Part shown: positions 16,317 to 24,641 of the stretch, piece by piece | Numbering within the stretch: position 1 is the first letter of the stretch | Layout: the number at the start of each line of letters is the position of its first letter | From: Pseudobutyrivibrio xylanivorans DSM 14809 | GTDB taxonomy: Bacteria; Bacillota; Clostridia; Lachnospirales; Lachnospiraceae | Direction of reading: 5' to 3' | DNA: 64,000 bases | Assembly: GCF_900141825.1 (NCBI RefSeq) | Contig: NZ_FQYQ01000008.1 | Location: 92,597-156,596 of the forward strand | Program-made: the position numbers and the translations under genes | Notes under the pieces: model-generated | Told to the model about the DNA's origin: nothing | Databases searched by the model: none | Seen by the model: the letters and a program-made list of their open reading frames with translations, nothing else

Positions 16317-18195
16317 TCTTCTTTCCCATGGCTGCCTTATATACTGCAGCTGTAATTAACACGATAAGAATAAGTGCTGGTGCATTTCCTGTAGGAATTA
16401 CTGAGCTAAGATCCATCTTATCAGTAATACCAGCTACTTTAAGAATAGCGAGAAGTACACCTATGATACCTTCACCAGCGATAAGTCCTGAGCAGAAGAG
16501 GATACCCTTTCCTGACTCGTCTTCCTTGTTGCCAAATTTTGCATCTGCAAACTTTCTAATAAGACCACCAATCATAATTGTAGCAGAAAGCTCAAGTGGA
16601 AGGTAAAGACCAATAGAAACTGGAAGCGCTGCAATACCAAGGATCTCGATTGTGATAGAGATGAAAGCACCGATGAAAATAAGTGTCCAAGGAAGATTTC
16701 CATCCATAACGCCTTCGATAACCATCTTCATCATTGTAGCCTGTGGAGCTGCAAGCTTGTCTGAACCAAATCCGTATGCTGAATCAAGAAGTACCATAAC
16801 GCCACCAATTGCAAGAGCTGCTGCAACAGTACCGATGATTTCACCAATCTGCTGCTTCACTGGTGTAGCACCAAGAATGTAACCTGTCTTTAAATCCTGT
16901 GATGTATCACCAGCCATACAAGCTGCGATACAAATAACTGAACCAATTGCGATAGCACCTGTCATTCCATGTACGCCTGTATCACCCATAGCCTTAAGGC
17001 AGATTGTTGCGATAAGGATAGTAGCGATTGTCATACCTGAAACAGGGTTGTTTGAGCTACCTACAAGACCAACCATACGTGAAGAAACGGCACTAAAGAA
17101 GAAACCGAATACAACGATGATGATTGCGCCAAGAAGTGTAACAGGTACTGCTGGTACAAGCCAAATTGCAAGAATAAGAACTACGATAGAGCCAAGTACA
17201 AAACGAATGTCCATATCACGTGCTGTACGCTCTGTAGATGTAGAACCTGCAGTCTTGATGCTCTTGATTGAATCCACAAATGTTCTAACGATAAGTGGAA
17301 GTGTCTTAATAAGTGAAATGATACCAGCTGAAGCTACGGCACCTGCACCAATGTACTTGATGTAGTTTGACCAGATAGCTGATGCACCATGTGCTGCATA
17401 AAGCTCTGCAACAGAAGCGCTAGCTGGGTACATAACGATATCGCCACCAAAAGCAACAATAGCTGGAATAAGTACGAACCATCCAAGCACACCACCTGCA
17501 AACATATATGCAGAAATACGTGGGCCACAGATGTAACCAACAGAAACGAGTGCTGGATATACCTGAGCAGAAAACTCTGTCTTAAGAGACTGAAGCTTAA
17601 TTGTGAATACGCCCTGGATTGCGCAAAGACCATCAACGATGAACTTTACAGCTGCACCAATACCCATACCAACAAATACAGACTTAGCAGATGAACCACC
17701 TTCCTCACCTGCAAGAAGAACCTCTGCACAAGCTGTTCCCTCTGGATATGGAAGCACGCCGTGCTCCTGAACGATAAGTGCACTACGAAGTGGAACCATG
17801 AAAAATACACCAAGAAGTCCACCGAAAAGTGCAATTACAGTGATAGTGATAAGTGAAGGCTTGTCCATAACGCCTTCCTTAGCCCAGATAAAAAGTGCTG
17901 GCATTGTAAAGATAGCACCTGCTGCAAGGCTTTCACCTGCAGAACCGATTGTCTGAACCATATTGCTTTCAAGGATAGAATCCTTTTTCATAATAACGCG
18001 AATAACAGCCATTGAAATAACTGCGGCTGGAATAGATGCAGATACTGTCATACCAACTCTAAGACCAAGATATGCGTTAGCAGCGCCAAAGATTACCGCA
18101 AGAAGAAGACCCATAATAATAGATGTAGGAGTCATCTCTGGAGTAACCTTATCCGCTGGAATGTAAGGTTTGAATTGTTCTTTCATAATATACAT
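16306..18195 (-). CDS. OPT-family oligopeptide transporter
   Basis: The 629-residue protein has about 15-16 membrane helices and the features of bacterial OPT-family transporters: a first helix with GLLLAVIFGAANAYLGLRVG, the VQTIGSAGESLAAGAIFTMPA segment and GDTSQDLKTGYILGATP. OPT proteins take up peptides or metal chelates by proton coupling. Translation starts at 18195 or at the second ATG nine bases later; AGGAGA precedes both. The gene is followed by an overlapping PqqD-like gene. A perfect palindrome upstream overlaps its promoter. Confidence 0.9.
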   Translation of the reverse strand: MYIMKEQFKPYIPADKVTPEMTPTSIIMGLLLAVIFGAANAYLGLRVGMTVSASIPAAVISMAVIRVIMKKDSILESNMVQTIGSAGESLAAGAIFTMPALFIWAKEGVMDKPSLITITVIALFGGLLGVFFMVPLRSALIVQEHGVLPYPEGTACAEVLLAGEEGGSSAKSVFVGMGIGAAVKFIVDGLCAIQGVFTIKLQSLKTEFSAQVYPALVSVGYICGPRISAYMFAGGVLGWFVLIPAIVAFGGDIVMYPASASVAELYAAHGASAIWSNYIKYIGAGAVASAGIISLIKTLPLIVRTFVDSIKSIKTAGSTSTERTARDMDIRFVLGSIVVLILAIWLVPAVPVTLLGAIIIVVFGFFFSAVSSRMVGLVGSSNNPVSGMTIATILIATICLKAMGDTGVHGMTGAIAIGSVICIAACMAGDTSQDLKTGYILGATPVKQQIGEIIGTVAAALAIGGVMVLLDSAYGFGSDKLAAPQATMMKMVIEGVMDGNLPWTLIFIGAFISITIEILGIAALPVSIGLYLPLELSATIMIGGLIRKFADAKFGNKEDESGKGILFCSGLIAGEGIIGVLLAILKVAGITDKMDLSSVIPTGNAPALILIVLITAAVYKAAMGKKNDK

Positions 18196-18225
18196 TACTC
18201 TCCTTATAAATATACAACTTGGTCT

Positions 18226-18247
18226 ATTATATATTCACTTTAAAGTG
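18226..18247 (-). promoter_or_regulatory. promoter with CACTTTAAAGTG operator for the OPT transporter
   Basis: A TATAAT -10 box (18226-18231, minus strand) lies 31-36 bases before the ATG, and the 12-bp perfect palindrome CACTTTAAAGTG begins 4 bases upstream of it, where a repressor would block RNA polymerase. Two partial TAAAGT copies lie further upstream. The regulator is unknown. Confidence 0.5.
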
Positions 18248-18310
18248 GATGCAAATCGAAGTACTAAAGTGATAAAGCATTAAAGTATAATCTACATTAA
18301 ATAAGCTTCT

Positions 18311-18448
18311 GTGCAGCCTTTAAGCTTTACATGCTCCCGCAAGCCATCTCCCATTGGTCACAACAGAAACTCCCCGCCGGCGTGGGTCCCCTCTGTTGTG
18401 TTCATGGGGCCCTCTTGCTCGCGCTTTCCTAGTTTTTTGAGGCTGCAC
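18311..18448. repeat. 138-bp GC-rich imperfect palindrome
   Basis: Outer arms GTGCAGCCT and AGGCTGCAC, middle arms GCAAG/CTTGC and CCCAT/ATGGG, and inner arms CACAACAGA/TCTGTTGTG nest concentrically around a GC-rich core. The block is clearly richer in G and C than its surroundings and has no reading frame. It lies between the rubrerythrin gene and the OPT promoter. It could be a small MITE or a structured RNA; it shares no obvious sequence with elements A and B. Confidence 0.6.
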
Positions 18449-18453
18449 AAAAA

Positions 18454-18479
18454 AGGACACCTAATATTTTAGGTGTCCT
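18454..18479 (-). terminator. terminator of the rubrerythrin gene
   Basis: AGGACACCTAA and TTAGGTGTCCT form an 11-bp stem with a 4-base loop; the minus-strand copy is followed by six T residues. It lies 15 bases after the stop codon. Confidence 0.85.
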
Positions 18480-18494
18480 AGAAATTAATATTTA

Positions 18495-19082
18495 TTACTT
18501 AAAGTAACGGTTGAGGAAGCCTTCCAATGCCTTACCGTGGCGGGCTTCGTCGCGAGCCATCTCGTGTACTGTGTCGTGGATGGCATCAAGGTTATTCTTC
18601 TTAGCGCAGGTTGCCAAATCAACCTTTCCCTGTGTAGCGCCATACTCACAATCAACTCGCCATGCCAGATTCTTCTTTGTAGAATCAGTCATGTTTGTCT
18701 CTAAGTCAGAACCAAGGAGCTCTGCAAACTTGCAAGCATGCTCAGCCTCTTCCCAGGCTGCCTTTTCCCAATAGAGACCAATCTCTGGATAGCCCTCTCT
18801 GTGCGCCACGCGAGCCATACAAAGATACATTCCAACTTCTGAGCACTCACCTTCAAAATTAGCCTTGAGCTGCTCGAAGATGTACTTTTTATCTTCGTCA
18901 GTAATATCAGGATTGTTCTTTACTGTAGCGCCATAAACGCCAAATACATGCTCAGCCGCAAGGGCAATTTCACCCTCAACCTTTTTGAACTTATCACCAC
19001 TCACATGACATACTGGACACTCATCAGGTGGATTATCACCTTCATGAATGTAACCACAAACAGGACATACATACTTTGCCAT
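18495..19082 (-). CDS. reverse rubrerythrin (rubredoxin domain first)
   Basis: A 195-residue cytoplasmic oxidative-stress protein. The N-terminal rubredoxin domain has [10 protein letters not shown] and [11 protein letters not shown] (two Cys-x2-Cys iron ligands); the following four-helix ferritin-like domain has the di-iron Glu and His ligands, for example [18 protein letters not shown] and [10 protein letters not shown]. Having rubredoxin at the N-terminus is the clostridial reverse-rubrerythrin order. It reduces peroxide, and in clostridia oxygen, with electrons from NADH via rubredoxin reductase. The start was placed at the ATG seven bases after AAGGAG; the frame extends upstream without a ribosome site. 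Confidence 0.92.
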   Translation of the reverse strand: MAKYVCPVCGYIHEGDNPPDECPVCHVSGDKFKKVEGEIALAAEHVFGVYGATVKNNPDITDEDKKYIFEQLKANFEGECSEVGMYLCMARVAHREGYPEIGLYWEKAAWEEAEHACKFAELLGSDLETNMTDSTKKNLAWRVDCEYGATQGKVDLATCAKKNNLDAIHDTVHEMARDEARHGKALEGFLNRYFK

Positions 19083-19167
19083 AACTAGACTCCTTTCTTT
19101 TTCTTCCCACACAGGAAGGCTATGAAGTCATCTTAGCACATATTATTCACTATCCATGGAAATACAC

Positions 19168-19183
19168 TAATTGTTCTCAATTA
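19168..19183. promoter_or_regulatory. palindrome upstream of rubrerythrin
   Basis: TAATTGTTCTCAATTA is a 6-4-6 inverted repeat in the gap before the rubrerythrin gene, about 90 bases from its ATG. Its size would suit a Fur/PerR-type dimer site, but it does not match the PerR consensus well, so the regulator stays open. Confidence 0.3.
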
Positions 19184-19191
19184 ATTCACAC

Positions 19192-20715
19192 TTAATTAAG
19201 ATTAAGATTATTAATAAAGAGCTCTTCGAACTTTGGGTCCGTTGCAAGTATTACAATTTGCGAATTTTCCTTTATTTCTTTCAAAGCATCTTCATCTGGA
19301 TTCATGATAAATGCGATATCACCATGAAGAGAAGCATTGCCTACTGATTCAAATTTCGGAATCAGTTCCTTTGGAAAAAGACCTATTCCCGCTGCCGCCC
19401 AAATACTTACTGATGAGCCAAGACCACCTGCTACAAATAAATGGTCAATCTGCTCCAAGCTAAGCTTTGCTGCGTTAAGAAGCATCTCGATACCAGAACG
19501 AATTGCCGCCTTTGCAAGAATCACCTGTTGAATATCTTCTCCGGTAACAACAATATCCTCTGTCACAGGAAAACCTGTCTCAGAATACTCATCAATTAAA
19601 AGTCCACCTTCATCTATAATATTATTTCGACGAAGCTCATGGATGATATCTATAACACCACTTCCACAGAGACCAATTGGCTTCTCTCCGCCGATAGTTG
19701 TATATTTCACCTCACGACCATGTATTGAAAGATGGTTGATGGCACCGCGTACAGATGCCACTCCACATTTCAGACTGGCTCCCTCTAAGGCTGGGCCTGC
19801 AGATGCTGATGAGCACCAATATTTCTCCCCATCAAACAATACAATTTCTGCATTTGTTCCCATGTCCACCATGATAAATATATCATCTTCCTCTTTTCTC
19901 GCCTTGGCCTGCTGCTTTAAATAAAACAGACCTGACACTATATCACCACCAACAAACGCACTTATGGCTGGCATAAAAAAGATATCTCGATGTTCTTCTC
20001 TAAATTTAACTACATCTAATGTGTAAGGATGAAACGGATATTGAGCCATACCATCAACTGGGTACTTCAAAAGCAAATGAGTCATTACCGTATTTCCAGA
20101 CATAACCACTTTATGGGTAAGAAAATCTTCACCAATGATTTTTACACCCATTTTCATTAAATCACCAACAACTAACTGCTGAAGCTCCTCACCATGACCA
20201 TCTATAGCAGCCTTGATTCGGCTCATAACATCCATTCCATATTTAGTCTGGCCGTTTGTCCAAGTATGCTGCCGCAAAACTTTTCCAGTATTAAGATCTA
20301 TTGCCGTAGCGGCAAGTGTAGTGGTACCAACATCCACAGCGATAGCTATGTTGGTCTTATCAAGAGGAAGCTCCTCCGTAGTTTGAGGAACTCCTATAGA
20401 ATTTATTTCAGATACAAGTCTCTTTGGCACCTGGATTTTGCAATCATGGGAGATAACACATTTGCAGCCTAATCTCCAACCATTTCGCATTTCCCAAAAT
20501 TCAAGTGCTCGTTCATCGTCGGCGGTCATTTCTGGCGCGCCATACACAAACCTTACAGCACAGCTAAGGCACTTACCAAAGCCTCCGCAAGGTCTGTAAT
20601 ATTTGAATCCCAAACGGTCCATCACCTCTACAAAGGTAATGGACTCATCTGGCTTAGTCATCAATATATATTCCTTCTCAGGAACAACATCTTCAATTAC
20701 AACTTTAATTTCCAT
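19192..20715 (-). CDS. ASKHA-domain ferredoxin protein (RACo-like corrinoid activator family)
   Basis: The 507-residue protein begins with a [2Fe-2S] ferredoxin domain (CGGFGKCLSC near residue 45 plus a later Cys) and continues with an ASKHA ATPase-like domain: IAIAVDVGTTTLAAT near residue 125 and phosphate loops in IMVDMGTNAEIVLF, with a C-terminal GGLGSSVSIWAAAGIGLFP. The family includes activators that reduce the cobalt of corrinoid proteins using ATP. No corrinoid protein or methyltransferase is in this window. The ATG at 20715 was chosen for its AGGA site; it overlaps the preceding gene by 11 bp. Confidence 0.82.
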   Translation of the reverse strand: MEIKVVIEDVVPEKEYILMTKPDESITFVEVMDRLGFKYYRPCGGFGKCLSCAVRFVYGAPEMTADDERALEFWEMRNGWRLGCKCVISHDCKIQVPKRLVSEINSIGVPQTTEELPLDKTNIAIAVDVGTTTLAATAIDLNTGKVLRQHTWTNGQTKYGMDVMSRIKAAIDGHGEELQQLVVGDLMKMGVKIIGEDFLTHKVVMSGNTVMTHLLLKYPVDGMAQYPFHPYTLDVVKFREEHRDIFFMPAISAFVGGDIVSGLFYLKQQAKARKEEDDIFIMVDMGTNAEIVLFDGEKYWCSSASAGPALEGASLKCGVASVRGAINHLSIHGREVKYTTIGGEKPIGLCGSGVIDIIHELRRNNIIDEGGLLIDEYSETGFPVTEDIVVTGEDIQQVILAKAAIRSGIEMLLNAAKLSLEQIDHLFVAGGLGSSVSIWAAAGIGLFPKELIPKFESVGNASLHGDIAFIMNPDEDALKEIKENSQIVILATDPKFEELFINNLNLN

Positions 20716-21208
20716 GTGTCCTATCGTATTCCTCAAGTGAATGCAGTTCCATTGTCAGCTCACCACTATTATCTACTAAAATTGTCATATAAGTGTGTTC
20801 ACGAGAATTTTGCCTTGGAAATGAAATACTTCCTGGATTTGCGATAATCAAATCCTGATAATGGTCAATTGTTGGAACATGTGTGTGACCATATAAAACA
20901 ATGTCACAGCCCTTGGCTTTTGCAACCTCTGCAATCTTTTCGTAGCCATAGCTTACTCCATAGTAATGACCATGAGTAATGAGAATCACATGCTTTCCAA
21001 CTTCAAGGACAAGCTCATTTGGTAGATTTCCGCCCCAATCACAGTTTCCACAGACACATTCTGCAGGAGCTTCTGACATCATCCAAAGATTGTCTTCCAC
21101 GCCCTGTCCATCGCCAAGATGGTAAATTCTATCTGGCTTTTCTATTTCTATTGCATCCCTGAGATTTTCAGAGCGTCCATGTGTATCACTAACAACTAAT
21201 ATTTTCAT
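20705..21208 (-). CDS. YfcE/MJ0936-type metallophosphodiesterase
   Basis: A 167-residue calcineurin-like phosphoesterase with the family metal ligands: VVSDTHGR, YHLGDGQG, CGNCDWGG, LITHGHYYG and LYGHTHVP. YfcE-type enzymes hydrolyse phosphodiester model substrates with Mn; the natural substrate is not settled. It overlaps the rdgB gene upstream by 20 bp and the ASKHA gene downstream by 11 bp, forming one coupled operon. The rdgB-yfcE pairing is common in Firmicutes and suggests nucleotide housekeeping. Confidence 0.9.
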   Translation of the reverse strand: MKILVVSDTHGRSENLRDAIEIEKPDRIYHLGDGQGVEDNLWMMSEAPAECVCGNCDWGGNLPNELVLEVGKHVILITHGHYYGVSYGYEKIAEVAKAKGCDIVLYGHTHVPTIDHYQDLIIANPGSISFPRQNSREHTYMTILVDNSGELTMELHSLEEYDRTHGN

Positions 21209-21800
21209 GCTTAATTATTTCTTCCTTTATCATTCTAAGGGCCTGGCCTCTGTGGCTGATGGCATTCTTCTCTTCTGGGCTGATGCTTGCTGTGCTCACA
21301 TCCTTATCCCAAAGATAGAAAATTGGATCATATCCAAATCCATTTTCACCCATTGGCTCCCAGCCAATATACCCCTCGATTGTACCACGGACTACCGCTT
21401 CTTTTCCATCAGGGAATACTGCTGAAACAGCGCATACGAATCTTGCGCTTCTATCCTGCTTTTCAACTCCATCAAGTCTCTCGATGAGATTTGCATTTTT
21501 TATATCATAAGAAGTATCCTCCCCCATATATCTGGCTGAATAGATACCTGGCTCTTTGTTTAAAGCATCAATCTCTAATCCGCTATCATCTGCAAGGACT
21601 ATTGCATCCTTGGCAACTGCTGCGATTGCACGAGACTTAATCAAGGAATTCTCCTCGAAAGTCTTGCCGTCCTCAACAATATCAATGTCGATTCCTGCTT
21701 CCTTCATGGTGACGATATCATATTTTTCTTCGCCGAGAATTTCTTTAATCTCTCTTAATTTGTTTTTGTTTCCTGTGGCAAAAATAATTTTAGTTTTCAT
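21189..21800 (-). CDS. rdgB: XTP/dITP pyrophosphatase (RdgB/HAM1)
   Basis: The 203-residue protein begins IIFATGNKNKLREIKEIL, the substrate-binding start of the HAM1 family, and carries ADDSGLEIDAL, PGIYSARYMGE, GYDPIFY and SHRGQALR in the expected order. It cleaves non-canonical purine triphosphates (ITP, XTP, dITP) to monophosphates and keeps them out of nucleic acids. It lies 7 bp after the amidase gene and overlaps the phosphodiesterase gene. Confidence 0.95.
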   Translation of the reverse strand: MKTKIIFATGNKNKLREIKEILGEEKYDIVTMKEAGIDIDIVEDGKTFEENSLIKSRAIAAVAKDAIVLADDSGLEIDALNKEPGIYSARYMGEDTSYDIKNANLIERLDGVEKQDRSARFVCAVSAVFPDGKEAVVRGTIEGYIGWEPMGENGFGYDPIFYLWDKDVSTASISPEEKNAISHRGQALRMIKEEIIKHENISC

Positions 21801-21807
21801 GTGTACC

Positions 21808-22872
21808 TCAATTATATAAATATTCTACGACCGCATCATATAACGCACCCGCAGTCTTTTTCTGATATTCATTGTCCTGAAGCTTTTCAAGCTCCTTGGC
21901 ATTGGTCATGAATCCTACCTCAACCAAGGCTACTGGGGCATTGGACATTCTAATAATGTAAACTTCGTCGCCCACGATTGTTCCTTTTGCTTTTGAGCCT
22001 AAAGCATTAATAAGCTTATCCAGGCACAATGCCGCAAAGCGCCTTGACTCACCAGTGGTGTCAGCGCCCTTGTACATAACCTCTGTTCCATTAATGGAAG
22101 ACATTCTACCAGACGCGGTAGAATTGTTGTGTATTGATAGGAATAGATCCGCTTCAGAATCATTTGCCAAACCAACTCTTGCTTCAAAGGATGGATTACT
22201 GTCATCAGTCCTGGTGTAATACACACCAATATTTTTACCACTCTGTTCGAATATTCGCTTCAGCTGAAGAACAAACTGTAAATCCAAATCCTTTTCATTT
22301 ACACCCATCTTTGTGGCACCAGGCACATTTCCTCCATGACCTGCATCCACAACTACTACATAATCATATACATCATGTGGGTCAAGAAAATCTAAATAAA
22401 TATACTCGCCCTCAGATGTCATCTGCACTTCTTTAACATCATCCAGGGCAATCTCTATAACACCTATCAGGTTTTCACTGTCGTAAATAACATCAACAAT
22501 ATTATCTGCGTTTCCACGCATCGGATATTTGGAAAAATAATCTTTTCCAATTCCATTTATCGTAATTGCGATATTTCGATTTACATAGTCATTAATTATT
22601 GAAACCCCTTTACTGGTAACATTCTGAGGAAGTGTTAGTCTAATCTGATGTCCCTTTAAAATATCCTGTACTATTTCCTCTGAATCATCCTGCAATTCTT
22701 CATCTGAATTGCGAAGCATATCCATAACAGATACCCTTCCGCCAGAAAGCTTACTGTCCTGTACCTTAAGAGCAATAATGTGCATATTTGGCACATAAAT
22801 AAGAAGACAGCTCATGGCAATTACCACCGCCAGGATGATAGCCGTAAAGGCCCCCAAAACCTTATTTTCCAT
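21808..22872 (-). CDS. N-acetylmuramoyl-L-alanine amidase (Amidase_3)
   Basis: A 354-residue exported cell-wall hydrolase. It has an N-terminal membrane helix (about 8-28), an all-beta linker region of about 130 residues that may bind wall or membrane, and a zinc amidase domain from about 172: VVVVDAGHGG (His ligand), the Glu-containing VNEKDLDLQF, YTRTDD, LFLSIHNN (His) and ALVEVGFMTN (catalytic Glu). It cuts the bond between muramic acid and the stem peptide, probably in cell separation. It belongs to the operon with rdgB downstream. Confidence 0.92.
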   Translation of the reverse strand: MENKVLGAFTAIILAVVIAMSCLLIYVPNMHIIALKVQDSKLSGGRVSVMDMLRNSDEELQDDSEEIVQDILKGHQIRLTLPQNVTSKGVSIINDYVNRNIAITINGIGKDYFSKYPMRGNADNIVDVIYDSENLIGVIEIALDDVKEVQMTSEGEYIYLDFLDPHDVYDYVVVVDAGHGGNVPGATKMGVNEKDLDLQFVLQLKRIFEQSGKNIGVYYTRTDDSNPSFEARVGLANDSEADLFLSIHNNSTASGRMSSINGTEVMYKGADTTGESRRFAALCLDKLINALGSKAKGTIVGDEVYIIRMSNAPVALVEVGFMTNAKELEKLQDNEYQKKTAGALYDAVVEYLYN

Positions 22873-22904
22873 TACATTATCTCTCCGCTCCCTTATAGGG
22901 AAAT

Positions 22905-24638
22905 TTATTTGTCGTCCTCAAATACCTCAACGACATCATTTGCGTAGGCCTTAATACAAAGATTTGCCTTTGCAACATCCTCTACATTTTCCCAATCCAA
23001 TCCATTGTTACTGATAAAGCCCTTACCGTCTGTGATATCAACTGCCGCTGTCATTGAATCACTAACATATTCCACTGCAAGTGGGCGCTTGGTATCAGGT
23101 GTGTTGATGTAGAGAATAATGGCGAAGTTCTCTCCCTTTTCTACTGTTTTCGCCTGATTAAATTTTACAGTATAATAGCCTGCTTGGTCTACTGTTCCAG
23201 ATGCAACAATTTCTTTTGATGAAAGTGTGCTTGTGTTTTTATAATCTGGAACAAAGTATATCTGATAACTTGTGTTTTTTCCCAATGCATAGAAACCAGC
23301 TGCTTCTATCTGCTGATTTGCCTCAGCTGTAAATGTATTGCAGCCGTATGCCCATTCCTTGCTATAACCAATCTGTCCAACCCAGCCGCACAAATCGCTT
23401 TGATAAATATAATTATATGTGTTATTAGTGTCAGCCTTAACATATGAAACAGCCTGATTACCAATATTTGAATCATAGTAAGAAATGTAAAATACACCAT
23501 CATCACCAAATCCACTACCCCAACTGTTTTGACAGATGAAAGCTCCTCCGCGAGGAACTTCGGTGCTAAAATTTTCTGCTGGATATGTATCATCCCAGCC
23601 AATTATTACTACGTCATGATTAGGCTTTTCATTTCCTGTATAGCAATATGAATTTGTATTGCGATTATAACAGCTGGATCCGTTCAGATTCGCTGTGTTA
23701 ACACTGGCGTAAATTGATGTGGAAACGCCGCCATATTTGTAAACAGCCCACTTTATATCATCAAGTTTTTCTGAATCATAAAAATGAGCTTCCTGTAAAT
23801 GCACTGAAGGTGGTGTAGTCTCTCCCGTAAGCTCCTGAATAAGACCTCCATCCTTCTCATCCTCAACAGGTCCCTGCCATGATAACAGATATGCCAATGC
23901 CATAGTGTATTCACCACCGGCAGCCTCATCCAATTGGAAGCTGTTGTTATTAATCATGGAATCAACAGAAAACTTATAATGGGATGCAGGTAAAAGTGAC
24001 GACTCTAATGCCTCTAGAGATGCACACGCCCAACAGGTAGCAGTAGAGCCCTGATTTCTTATAAAGCTGACTCTGTCCACATCTCGCAAATCATAGACAA
24101 GTGGAAGCTTTGGCAGCTTGTTGATTTTGATATTAGCCGTATATGTTGAACGATCATATGAATAATCGTAGCCGAAAATATCACATAAGTCCTTTAGTCC
24201 TACGTACATCCTGCCGGTATGCATTGATGGTTTGATAGCCAAATCCATATCATTGCCATTTGCAGTGGCTGTCTTATTATCCACAAGAAACTCATAGATA
24301 TTATTAGAAACTTGAACCACAGCACAATTCTCGTCTTCCATAAAGGCAGAACCACCTAATGTGCTGCGAATGAACTCCAGTGAGCCAACAGGATTCAACC
24401 TGTCATCCAAAATAGCCTCCTGCTCATAACTAGAGTAGAGATTATCATTAATGTAGAGTCTCAGTTTACCTGAGTCATTAAGATTTTTAGACATTAAAGG
24501 ATACAGCACGTCTTCATTTAAAGTTGCTCCTCTAAATGAATCGACGGCTGCATACCTGTCATTCCAATTATTCATTTTTCCAAACACGGTGATTGCAATA
24601 ATTAAGAGAAACACCGTAAATCTTTTGGAAAGTTTCAT
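22905..24638 (-). CDS. exported papain-family (C1) peptidase with lectin-like tail
   Basis: The 577-residue protein has an N-terminal signal or anchor helix, a copper-amine-oxidase-like beta domain (about 100-165), and a C1 peptidase domain with the full triad: QGSTATCWACASLE (Gln and Cys near 200), NHDVVIIGWDD (His) and CQNSWGSGFGDDG (Asn). The C-terminal 140 residues fit the lectin-like domain seen after such peptidases. It is probably a cell-surface protease. It sits between an RNA methyltransferase gene 3 bp upstream and the amidase gene, all in one direction. Confidence 0.88.
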   Translation of the reverse strand: MKLSKRFTVFLLIIAITVFGKMNNWNDRYAAVDSFRGATLNEDVLYPLMSKNLNDSGKLRLYINDNLYSSYEQEAILDDRLNPVGSLEFIRSTLGGSAFMEDENCAVVQVSNNIYEFLVDNKTATANGNDMDLAIKPSMHTGRMYVGLKDLCDIFGYDYSYDRSTYTANIKINKLPKLPLVYDLRDVDRVSFIRNQGSTATCWACASLEALESSLLPASHYKFSVDSMINNNSFQLDEAAGGEYTMALAYLLSWQGPVEDEKDGGLIQELTGETTPPSVHLQEAHFYDSEKLDDIKWAVYKYGGVSTSIYASVNTANLNGSSCYNRNTNSYCYTGNEKPNHDVVIIGWDDTYPAENFSTEVPRGGAFICQNSWGSGFGDDGVFYISYYDSNIGNQAVSYVKADTNNTYNYIYQSDLCGWVGQIGYSKEWAYGCNTFTAEANQQIEAAGFYALGKNTSYQIYFVPDYKNTSTLSSKEIVASGTVDQAGYYTVKFNQAKTVEKGENFAIILYINTPDTKRPLAVEYVSDSMTAAVDITDGKGFISNNGLDWENVEDVAKANLCIKAYANDVVEVFEDDK

Positions 24639-24641
24639 CTT

